From Azonexaceae bacterium (GTDB taxonomy: Bacteria; Pseudomonadota; Gammaproteobacteria; Burkholderiales; Rhodocyclaceae), in assembly GCA_009469685.1 (NCBI GenBank), contig SSTA01000236.1:1-8585 (forward strand): 8,585 nucleotides of DNA. The letters are read 5' to 3'. This document shows positions 1-5,801 of this stretch, in pieces (positions within the stretch are counted from its first letter, which is position 1; each line of letters begins with the position of its first letter). A program made the translations under genes and the position numbers. The notes under the pieces were generated by a model. The model was given only the letters and a program-made list of their open reading frames with translations. It was not told where the DNA came from and made no database searches.

Positions 1-125
1 GAATGCTCCGGCAGCAGAGCGGGAAGGATCTGGTCGAGACGCTGGCCGGCGCCGGACTCGGGTACGGTCAGGTGCCGGGAGGCGTTTGGGCTATAATCGC
101 CGCGGTTTTCAACGGGAATGTTCAT
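1..125 (-). CDS. rluD: RluD-type 23S rRNA pseudouridine synthase, N-terminal fragment (cut by window start)
   Basis: Reading leftward from an ATG at 125, about 41 codons are open to the window edge. The peptide begins MNIPVENRGDYSPN and continues through LTVPESGAGQRLDQ to LLPEHS. The GQRLDQ...LLP-x-(Y/H)S pattern is the start of the S4-like RNA-binding domain of RluC/RluD enzymes, which isomerise uridines in helix 69 of 23S rRNA; about 20-27 residues before GQRLD is normal for RluD. The catalytic domain lies outside the window, so RluC or another family member cannot be fully excluded. Divergence from bamD supports rluD, since I recall that pairing as common in betaproteobacteria. No clear ribosome binding site precedes the ATG, and no other start codon is available before the conserved motif. 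The start overlaps the first bases of bamD. Confidence 0.75.
   Translation of the reverse strand, partial: MNIPVENRGDYSPNASRHLTVPESGAGQRLDQILPALLPEH
92..97 (+). promoter_or_regulatory. Candidate -10 box (TATAAT) of the bamD promoter
   Basis: A perfect TATAAT lies in the context GGGCTATAATCGCC. A transcript starting about 7 nt downstream (near 104) would have a leader of about 20 nt before the bamD start. No good -35 hexamer is visible 16-18 bp upstream, where the bases read near CAGGTG. The box lies within the divergent rluD coding sequence, spanning its Asp-Tyr-Ser codons. The call rests on the -10 match and its position. Confidence 0.5.
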
Positions 126-942
126 GATGCGAAGTTTAGCCGCATTCGCCCCTCTCCTCCGTCGCTGCGCCGCCCTGCTCCTTGCCGGTCTGCTCGCCGG
201 TTGCAGCCTATTGCCCGAGGTCAAGGACGAAACCGCCGGCTGGTCCGCATCTAAGCTCTATTCCGAAGCGAAAGATGCGCAGGCCGACGGCGCCTGGGAC
301 AAGGCCTCCAAACTTCTGGAGAAGCTTGAAGCCCGCTTTCCCTACGGCCGCTACGCCCAGCAGGCTCAGCTCGAGCTCGGCTACGTCTATTGGAAGGCTT
401 CAGAGCCTGCCTCCGCCATCGCCGCCTGCGACCGCTTCATCAAACTCCATCCGAATCATCCGGCGGTCGATTACGTCTATTACCTGAAGGGACTCATCGG
501 ATTCAATGAGGATCAGGGACTCCTCGGTCACTTGAGCAATCAAGACCCCAGCGAACGGGACCCCAAATCCGCCCGGGAATCCTTCGATGCCCTGAAGGAA
601 CTGGTGAGTCGTTTCCCGGACAGCAAATACACTCCCGATGCCATCCAGCGGATGAATTACCTGGTCAATGCCCTCGCCTCCCAGGAGGTCCATGTCGCCC
701 GCTATTACTTCAAGCGCAGCGCCTACATCGCCGCCGCCAATCGAGCGCAGATGGCGATCAAGACCTACCCCGGCGCCCCGGCAGGCGAAGAAGCCCTGTT
801 CATCATGGTCGTATCCTACGACAAGCTGGGGATGACCGAGCTGCGGGACGATGCCGACCGCGTACTGCGCAAGAACTTCCCGGACAGCCGATATTACAAG
901 GAAGGCCTGGAGCGCAAGACGCCCTGGTACAAACTCTGGTAA
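124..942 (+). CDS. bamD: Outer membrane assembly lipoprotein BamD (ComL/YfiO family)
   Basis: BamD is the essential lipoprotein of the Bam complex, which folds beta-barrel proteins into the outer membrane; it acts on the periplasmic face. The protein opens with MMR, a basic stretch, a hydrophobic core and a lipobox LLAGC (Cys27 from this start), giving a lipidated N-terminus. TPR-like repeats follow, including the family stretches LYSEAKDAQADGAWDKAS, RFPYGRYAQQAQLELGYVYWK, YYLKGLIGF, SRFPDSKYTPDA and VARYYFKRSAYIAAANR. At about 272 residues it is slightly longer than typical BamD. Three in-frame ATGs occur at 118, 124 and 127. The only purine-rich site, GGGA at 114-117, abuts 118 but is 6 nt from 124, so 124 (or 127) is preferred. 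It is divergent from rluD and convergent with the small membrane protein gene, ending 10 nt from it. Confidence 0.95.
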   Translation: MMRSLAAFAPLLRRCAALLLAGLLAGCSLLPEVKDETAGWSASKLYSEAKDAQADGAWDKASKLLEKLEARFPYGRYAQQAQLELGYVYWKASEPASAIAACDRFIKLHPNHPAVDYVYYLKGLIGFNEDQGLLGHLSNQDPSERDPKSARESFDALKELVSRFPDSKYTPDAIQRMNYLVNALASQEVHVARYYFKRSAYIAAANRAQMAIKTYPGAPAGEEALFIMVVSYDKLGMTELRDDADRVLRKNFPDSRYYKEGLERKTPWYKLW

Positions 943-952
943 GCGCCGCCGT

Positions 953-1186
953 TCAGGATGAAAGCCTGGGCGCCGTGCAGGCGCTGTCGGTCATTCCGGC
1001 CTGTTCCGCCAAGCCCGAATAGACCAGGCTGTCGCGGACATGCAAAGCTGCGATGACGGCGATGCCGATGGCCATGACCAGTTGCACGCACAATTTGGCG
1101 ACCCCCAGGGTGTCGATACCCGAATCCTCGACTTCCCGGGAAACGAGAATGCCAGCTTCGTATTTTTCGCGAATGATCTTTGCCAT
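953..1186 (-). CDS. Small single-span membrane protein, function unknown
   Basis: This 77-residue protein begins MAKIIREKYEAGILVSREVEDSG. A single hydrophobic segment at about residues 31-48 (LCVQLVMAIGIAVIAALH) follows, then a short polar tail ending CTAPRLSS. The charged N-terminal half and single helix suggest an inner-membrane protein with a small cytoplasmic domain; I recognise no family. The start is supported by AAAAGGA followed by 6 nt and ATG. The gene begins 33 nt beyond the stop of the kinase-HDOD-GAF gene on the same strand, so it may be the last gene of that operon. It also has its own TATAAT candidate in the gap (1210-1215). It converges on bamD with 10 nt between stops. Good RBS spacing and a clean TM segment argue for a real gene, but there is no homology evidence. 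Confidence 0.6.
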   Translation of the reverse strand: MAKIIREKYEAGILVSREVEDSGIDTLGVAKLCVQLVMAIGIAVIAALHVRDSLVYSGLAEQAGMTDSACTAPRLSS

Positions 1187-1209
1187 GGAAAATCCTTTTC
1201 GAGGCCCGG

Positions 1210-1215
1210 ATTATA
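1210..1215 (-). promoter_or_regulatory. Candidate -10 box (TATAAT) for the small membrane protein gene
   Basis: Read on the minus strand the gap contains GCGCTATAATCCGG, a perfect TATAAT. A transcript starting near 1203 would have a leader of about 17 nt containing the AAAAGGA ribosome binding site. No convincing -35 lies at 17 bp (it reads CATCAA); a TTGCCA occurs 21 bp upstream, which is too far for a standard sigma-70 promoter. The candidate rests on the -10 match and position only. Confidence 0.4.
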
Positions 1216-1219
1216 GCGC

Positions 1220-3589
1220 TCACGACCCCTGCTTGATGGCAAGAACCGCCTGATTGCGCAGCGTGCGCAGGAGGGAGAGCTCCTTGTCCGGTATGGCGAT
1301 CTCCCCCGCCCTGTCCTTGTCGGCGTAGATCAAGGCCACCGGATTGCCCTTGATGTTGAGGGGAAACAGAACGAAGCTCTTGGCCGGAGCCGCCTTCCTG
1401 TACCAGGCGGGAATCCGTGGAGAAATCTTGGGATCGTCGATATCGCTGATCAGAATATCGACGCCCTTCGACGTCGCTGCGTGGAAAATGTCCGGGGTGA
1501 AGGAGAGGGGAAAGCGGAAGGCCCGCGCCACTTCATTGGCGTCTGGGCCGAAGCCGAACCGGCCCTGCATCGCGCCGGCTTTGGCATCCTTGATGCACAG
1601 CACGACCCGCTTGAAGCCCATGGCCCGGTACATGGTTTCGAGAATGATGCGCAGAATGTCGTTGAGGTTGAAGCCGTCTACCAAGGTGTTGCTGATGTCC
1701 TGGATACCGGCAGTCAGGATGGTCTGGGCATCCTCGCCGGAGGGTCCGTCCCCGTCTCCATTGGCAGTGTCGGCGCTGAAGGGACCGTGTTCGCCGAGCA
1801 CGGTATCGTCGCCATCGTTATCCGCTGCCGCGCCGACCGCCGCGCCGCGGGAGGCGAACTGCCGCATCTGGCGGCCGAATACGGTCTGCTGCACATTGAG
1901 GTGCACAATGCGGGCAAAGTCCGCCACCTGCTCGATGGCACGTCCCATCGATTCCTCCACCGCCTTCTGCTCCAGCGCGATCGCACTCCCGAAACGGCCC
2001 ACCGCCTTCCTGAGCTCCTTCTCGCGCACTTCCGGGGTAGCGTTGGCGATCACCGCGCACAGTTCGTTGGCCATGCCCGATAACACCTGGAGGCGATCCT
2101 CCTGGCTGACGGGCTTCTTCACCGGTCCGGAGGGCAATTTGCGCATGGAATTGACGATCAGGGTTGGAAACCCCCACTGGCGCGCGATTGCCACCCCCAA
2201 TTCCTCGAAACCTATCCCCAGCACCCGGAGCGCCGCCTGCTCCTCGGTCACCTCACCCTGACCGACCAGCAGCCGGATCTGGTCGCTCTCCTCGGGGAAG
2301 TAGTACTGGCTGAGGAGTCTTCCCAGGTTGTGAAACAAAGCGCAGATGAAGGTTTGTTCGAGGTCCTTCATCTGAGCGGCGGTGCCGATGTCCCGCGCCA
2401 GAATTCCGGCAAGGTTGGCGCGCAGAAACTCTTCCTTCAACTGGTTCGCGTTTCCCTTGTTCTGGAGATGCTCGAAGAGCAGTACGGTGACCGCGATATT
2501 GCGCACGGCCTCGAAACCAAGGACGATCACGGCCCGCGAGACGGTGCTGATGTTGCCGCCACCGGCCGGTCTGAAATAGGCGGAATTCACCAGCCGCAAG
2601 AGCTTGTTGGTCAGGGCGAAATCCTTGAGGATGGAGTTGGAGAGCTTGTTGATGCTTTCCGTCTCGCTGTTGGCGATCTTGTTGATGGCGCTCACCGATT
2701 CCGACAGCGCCGGAAAATCGCTCTTGTGGCGCATACGGCGCAGAAGGAAATCGAGCGTCGCCTGGCGCCCTTCACCCCTCGCCGCTCCTTCGCCTTCCGG
2801 ATTCAGGTAACCGTCCAAAGCCTCCGCAAATTGGGAGGCGCTCTGGTAACGCAATTCGGGATCCCGCGCGAGAGCCTTGTGGACGATGGCCGCGAGCCGA
2901 GAATCGACGGCGCCCTCGGGCAAGCGGATATCGGTATCGACGATCTTACGCATGGCGGCGAAACTGTCGCCCGCCACAACCGCCCTTTCGCCGGTAAGCA
3001 ACTCGTAGAGGATGAGGCCGGCGGCAAAAATGTCGCATCGGGGCGTCACCAGGCGCTCGGCCACGTACTCGGGTGCCATGTAGGCGGGCGTACCGCTATA
3101 GTCGTCGCCGGCGCCAGTATCGGCGGCAATTCGGATGGCAAGCCCGAAATCCATGACCCGGGGTGTGCCGTCCTCGTCCAGGAGGATATTGGAGGGCTTG
3201 AGGTCGCGATGGACAATGCCCTGGGTGTGGGCGTGTTCGAGAGCGTCGAGCACTGCCCGCAGCAGGGTCACCGCCCGTGCCGGAGGCAGCGCGCCGCTGG
3301 TTCTGAGAAAGGCTGCCAGGGTGGTTCCCGGAACGTACTCGAAGACCAGGTAGGGATCGCCCCCCTGCTCGCCGGCCTCGAAGATCGGCACAAGATTCGG
3401 ATGGCGCAGGCGGCTGACCGTTCGCGCCTCCTGGAGAAGTGCCGCACTCTGGCCCGGCGCGACGCCCGACAGCCGGAGAGTCTTGATCGCTACCTCCCGC
3501 TGCAACTGCGGGTCGAATCCCAGATGAACGACACTCTGGGCACCCCGCCCCAGTTCCCGCCGCAACTCAAACCGCCCAACCTTCGCCAT
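1220..3589 (-). CDS. Ser/Thr protein kinase - HDOD - GAF multidomain regulator
   Basis: From the start at 3589 the protein has 789 residues. Residues 7-262 are a Hanks-type kinase with all key motifs: glycine loop GRGAQSVV (15-21), VAIK Lys36, helix-C Glu54, HRD 127-129 in HRDLKPSN, DFG 147-149 and GTPAYMAPE 166-174, so it should be active. Residues about 280-500 are an HDOD domain (degenerate HD-GYP fold; FHNLG at 419-423 replaces a metal-binding HD). An acidic, Gly/Asp-rich linker follows, then a GAF domain at about 640-785. No transmembrane segment is seen, so it is probably cytosolic. The inferred role is phosphorylation of unknown targets under control of a small molecule or partner sensed by GAF. 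An alternative ATG at 3631 would overlap the DUF3293 gene by 23 nt without a good RBS. The chosen ATG has GGGAG three nt upstream and begins the conserved kinase fold; it lies 19 nt after the DUF3293 stop. Confidence 0.9.
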   Translation of the reverse strand: MAKVGRFELRRELGRGAQSVVHLGFDPQLQREVAIKTLRLSGVAPGQSAALLQEARTVSRLRHPNLVPIFEAGEQGGDPYLVFEYVPGTTLAAFLRTSGALPPARAVTLLRAVLDALEHAHTQGIVHRDLKPSNILLDEDGTPRVMDFGLAIRIAADTGAGDDYSGTPAYMAPEYVAERLVTPRCDIFAAGLILYELLTGERAVVAGDSFAAMRKIVDTDIRLPEGAVDSRLAAIVHKALARDPELRYQSASQFAEALDGYLNPEGEGAARGEGRQATLDFLLRRMRHKSDFPALSESVSAINKIANSETESINKLSNSILKDFALTNKLLRLVNSAYFRPAGGGNISTVSRAVIVLGFEAVRNIAVTVLLFEHLQNKGNANQLKEEFLRANLAGILARDIGTAAQMKDLEQTFICALFHNLGRLLSQYYFPEESDQIRLLVGQGEVTEEQAALRVLGIGFEELGVAIARQWGFPTLIVNSMRKLPSGPVKKPVSQEDRLQVLSGMANELCAVIANATPEVREKELRKAVGRFGSAIALEQKAVEESMGRAIEQVADFARIVHLNVQQTVFGRQMRQFASRGAAVGAAADNDGDDTVLGEHGPFSADTANGDGDGPSGEDAQTILTAGIQDISNTLVDGFNLNDILRIILETMYRAMGFKRVVLCIKDAKAGAMQGRFGFGPDANEVARAFRFPLSFTPDIFHAATSKGVDILISDIDDPKISPRIPAWYRKAAPAKSFVLFPLNIKGNPVALIYADKDRAGEIAIPDKELSLLRTLRNQAVLAIKQGS

Positions 3590-3608
3590 GTTCTCCCAGA
3601 CCTTCCCT

Positions 3609-4046
3609 TCAGGGTTCTTGTTGGTCCTCATCGACCCAGATCAGCCGCGGAGCACCATCCTGGCCTCCGCAAACAACCGCATTCTGCCCGAACTTTCGGG
3701 CAAGCTCTTTCGCCTCGTCCGAGCCCATGCCCACGACGAAGCAGCTTTCTTCCACCGGCCAGTCGCCCGCATCGGCGACATTCTCCCCGGTATAGGGCTC
3801 GTAACCCAATTCGAGCAGAGCAATCTCCAGAGCCGCCTGACGCCTGCGATTCTCTCCGTCTGACAAGCGGCAGGCCGCGGGATTCCAGGCCGTGGCCACG
3901 GCCCAACATTCCTCCCCCTGGCCGGCGACCCACACGGCCAAATCCCGGTCAGCGATGTCGATGCGCAAGTCCCGCACCCCTTCCGGGAGAAAGATGCGAT
4001 AGGTGGTTGCCCGATAGGCAGCATCGAGCTCACTCCGCGTCGGCAT
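3609..4046 (-). CDS. DUF3293 domain-containing protein
   Basis: This is a 145-residue soluble protein with no signal peptide or membrane segment. It matches what I recall of DUF3293: TAWNP near the middle, followed by LSDGENRRRQAALEIAL, then DWPVEESCFVVGMG and a C-terminal ARKFGQNAVVCG. The function of the family is unknown; members are small proteins of proteobacteria. The ATG at 4046 lies inside the end of rmuC (17-nt overlap) and is preceded by AGGCGGA about 5 nt upstream, so translation is probably coupled to rmuC. Its stop lies 19 nt before the chosen kinase start. Position between a DNA-maintenance gene and a kinase gives only a weak functional hint. Confidence 0.82.
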   Translation of the reverse strand: MPTRSELDAAYRATTYRIFLPEGVRDLRIDIADRDLAVWVAGQGEECWAVATAWNPAACRLSDGENRRRQAALEIALLELGYEPYTGENVADAGDWPVEESCFVVGMGSDEAKELARKFGQNAVVCGGQDGAPRLIWVDEDQQEP

Positions 4047-5367
4047 CGAAATCCGCCTCGCCGATCAGACGTTCGCTTTCCGCCGCCGGCAGCGCCTCGA
4101 CGTCCTTGAGTTTCCTCGACAGCACGCGGGTCCGCGTTTCCGCCTTGCCGATACTGCTGCTCGCCTCTTCCAGCTTCTTGCGGGTATGGGACAGCGCTTC
4201 GCCGAATTTTCCGAACTCGGTCTTCACCGCCCCCAGGATGCTCCAGACCTCCGCCGAACGCTGCTCGATGGCCAGGGTTCGGAAACCCATCTGCAAACTG
4301 TTGAGCAGAGCGGCCAGGGTTGTGGGGCCGGCGAGGCTGATCCGCCATTCCCGTTGCAGCATCTCGGTCAGCCCGGGACGGCGCAGGGCCTCGGCGTAGA
4401 GCCCCTCCACCGGCAGGTAGAGAATGGCGAAATCCGTCGTATGGGGCGGCGACACATACTTCTCCCGGATGCTGCGTGCCTCGATCTTGAGGCGCCCCTC
4501 GATGGCTTTGGCCGCCTCGTCCATGGCCGCCGGATCACTCCGCTCCTGGGCGTCCAGAAGGCGCTGCCAATCCTCGATGGGGAATTTGGCATCGAGGGGA
4601 AGCCAGACCGAGGCGCCGTCGTCCTTCCCAGGGAGCCGGATGGCAAAATCCACCCGCTCGCCGCTCCCGGGCCGCGTCGCGACGTTGGCGGAAAACTGGT
4701 CGGCGGTCAGAAGCTGTTCGAGCAATGCGGCCAGCTGGACTTCCCCCCAGGTGCCGCGCGTCTTGACGTTGGTCAGGACCCGCTTGAGGTCGCCGACGCC
4801 GGCAGCCAGGCTATGCATTTCGCCCAGACCCCGATGGACCTGCTCCAGCCGGTCGCTGACCTGCTTGAACGATTCGCCGAGGCGCTGCTCCAGGGTGGCG
4901 TGGAGTTTCTCGTCCACGGTCTGGCGCATGGCTTCCAGCTTGGCGGAATTCTCGGCCTGGAGCGCGACCAGTCGCCCCTCCACAGCCCCCTTGAGGCGCT
5001 CGAAGCGTTCGTCCAGCCCCAGGGAAAAGCGGTTCAGCTCCCGGGCAAATCCCTCCAGACGCTCCCCCTGCAGACTCCCCAATTGGGTGAGTTGGGTGGT
5101 GACCGTCTGGCTGAGGAGGCTGGCGGAACGCGCCTGTTCCTCGCGCTCGCGAAATGCGGTCTCGGCTTCTTCCCGCCTTCCCCGGGCAAGTTCCTCGCGC
5201 AGTTCGCGTTCCAGTCGCTCCAGAGCGCGCGTCTGGGCATCGACCAGTTCTGCTAACGCGGCCTCTCCCGCCCGACCTGCTGCGGCACCCCGCTGCAGAA
5301 TCAGTATCTGTAAAACGATCACCGCACCCAAACCCGCGATGATTGCGATATCCAGCCCCAAAGTCAT
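4030..5367 (-). CDS. rmuC: DNA recombination protein RmuC
   Basis: The 445-residue protein starts MTLGLDIAIIAGLGAVIVLQILIL, an N-terminal membrane anchor. A long Glu/Arg/Leu-rich coiled coil follows at about residues 30-190, then the conserved RmuC domain. Family landmarks are TRGTWGEVQLAALLEQLL, SGERVDFAIRLPG, LPLDAKFPIEDW (the D...DAK of a PD-(D/E)XK-like nuclease core), VSPPHTTDFAILYLPVEGLYAEAL and GPTTLAALLNSLQMGFRTLAIE. RmuC proteins are predicted nucleases; in E. coli loss raises inversions at short inverted repeats. Length is normal for the family. The start at 5367 has a strong GGAGG at 6 nt spacing. The reading frame stays open upstream to 5772, but that extension is low-complexity Arg/Pro/Gly-rich and lies before the anchor, so it is not used. 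First gene of the leftward cluster, overlapping the DUF3293 gene. Confidence 0.93.
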   Translation of the reverse strand: MTLGLDIAIIAGLGAVIVLQILILQRGAAAGRAGEAALAELVDAQTRALERLERELREELARGRREEAETAFREREEQARSASLLSQTVTTQLTQLGSLQGERLEGFARELNRFSLGLDERFERLKGAVEGRLVALQAENSAKLEAMRQTVDEKLHATLEQRLGESFKQVSDRLEQVHRGLGEMHSLAAGVGDLKRVLTNVKTRGTWGEVQLAALLEQLLTADQFSANVATRPGSGERVDFAIRLPGKDDGASVWLPLDAKFPIEDWQRLLDAQERSDPAAMDEAAKAIEGRLKIEARSIREKYVSPPHTTDFAILYLPVEGLYAEALRRPGLTEMLQREWRISLAGPTTLAALLNSLQMGFRTLAIEQRSAEVWSILGAVKTEFGKFGEALSHTRKKLEEASSSIGKAETRTRVLSRKLKDVEALPAAESERLIGEADFDADAE

Positions 5368-5373
5368 GCCCGT

Positions 5374-5378
5374 CCTCC
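5374..5378 (-). promoter_or_regulatory. Ribosome binding site of rmuC
   Basis: On the minus strand GGAGG is followed by ACGGGC and ATG. This near-perfect Shine-Dalgarno decides the rmuC start at 5367 over the longer open frame. It lies 6 nt from the edge of a strong hairpin at 5385-5409. Confidence 0.85.
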
Positions 5379-5384
5379 GATTTC

Positions 5385-5409
5385 GGCGGATTCTGACAGA
5401 AATTCCGCC
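5385..5409. repeat. 25-nt interrupted inverted repeat in the rmuC leader
   Basis: The arms are GGCGGA-TTCTG (5385-5395) and CAGAA-AT-TCCGCC (5397-5409). They form a 6+5 bp stem with a one-base centre (A5396) and a two-base bulge (5402-5403). The inner 11 bp TTCTGACAGAA are a perfect odd palindrome. No T-run follows on either side, so it is not an obvious intrinsic terminator. It ends 6 nt upstream of the rmuC GGAGG and would be in the 5' leader if transcription starts further upstream. It may be an operator or an mRNA structure affecting rmuC translation. Confidence 0.55.
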
Positions 5410-5440
5410 CCATGCTCCAGAAGAGAAGGGTTTACACGAA

Positions 5441-5485
5441 GGCGAGCGATCCGAAATCCGATCCGGATTCGGGAATATCGAAGCC
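5441..5485. repeat. 45-nt imperfect dyad (extended stem-loop) in the intergenic region
   Basis: Nested complementary blocks are GGC 5441-5443 with GCC 5483-5485; CGAT 5447-5450 with ATCG 5477-5480; and CCGAAATCC 5451-5459 with GGATTCGG 5465-5472 (one bulged A). The apical loop is GATCC (5460-5464), with internal loops GAG/AA and a four-base bulge GAAT (5473-5476). The stem totals about 15 bp. No poly-T follows on either strand. It could fold in an RNA of either strand; its role is unknown. Confidence 0.45.
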
Positions 5486-5506
5486 TGCACACTAGGATTG
5501 CTCCGA

Positions 5507-5522
5507 TGTCGGACTTCCGACA
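5507..5522. promoter_or_regulatory. Perfect 16-bp dyad, candidate operator for a dimeric regulator
   Basis: The sequence is TGTCGGA-CT-TCCGACA: two perfect 7-bp arms separated by 2 bp. This geometry suits a symmetric dimer such as a NarL/LuxR-type regulator, one of which is encoded at 7589-8233. The site is 140 bp upstream of the rmuC start and 280 bp upstream of the histidine kinase start, so which gene it would control is unclear. No second good copy was seen in the window. Confidence 0.5.
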
Positions 5523-5801
5523 AAGGGAGGACAATTCCCCCGGCGAATAAAGTACGGTGCTGACCGCGCGGACCAGGGAGATGGGCGGCACCGGATACGA
5601 CAAGGGGGCAGCCCACCCCGCGCGGAACCAATGCGACGACAAGATGTCTGCTGAGCGTAGACCCGAAATCCTCGGGCCAACGGCTGGAGTTAACAGCATG
5701 GGTATCGCGCAATGCGACCCGGGCGTTGTTACGTCCTCGGCCTCTTGGAGGATACGGCAGGTTCCGCAGCAAGCCCGTCGCCGCTCCAGAAAGCTGTTCC
5801 C
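5523..5801. other. Intergenic stretch without a recognisable gene
   Basis: This completes the gap between rmuC and the histidine kinase gene. Frames are open in places, but the predicted peptides are Arg/Pro/Gly-rich with no recognisable motif. Small items visible are a hairpin CCCGA-AATCC-TCGGG at 5662-5676, two copies of CCGCGCGG at 5564-5571 and 5618-5625, and a strong Shine-Dalgarno-like GGAGGA at 5747-5752 with no start codon at usable distance. A weak promoter-like pair (TTGTTA at 5726-5731 and GATACG at 5751-5756, 19 bp apart) could serve the kinase. A leader, a non-coding RNA or decayed sequence are all possible. Confidence 0.4.

Noticed and set aside
970..984. Hairpin GCGCC-GTGCA-GGCGC just downstream of bamD as a terminator
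   Set aside because: The stem is only 5 bp, there is no T-run, and it lies inside the opposing small gene.
2330..4399. 689-codon open frame on the plus strand
   Set aside because: It is antisense to the kinase, DUF3293 and rmuC genes, which have clear family motifs. Its product is Arg/Pro/Gly-rich with no recognisable domain, as expected for a GC-rich shadow frame.
5368..5772. N-terminal extension of rmuC to 5772
   Set aside because: The frame is open but the peptide is Arg/Pro-rich and precedes the membrane anchor. The GGAGG at 5374-5378 fixes the start at 5367.
5712..5801. Upstream ATG (5712) as the histidine kinase start
   Set aside because: The 30 extra residues contain no family-like sequence and the ATG lacks a Shine-Dalgarno. 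The membrane module begins naturally after 5802, though 5802 also has a weak RBS, so some doubt remains.
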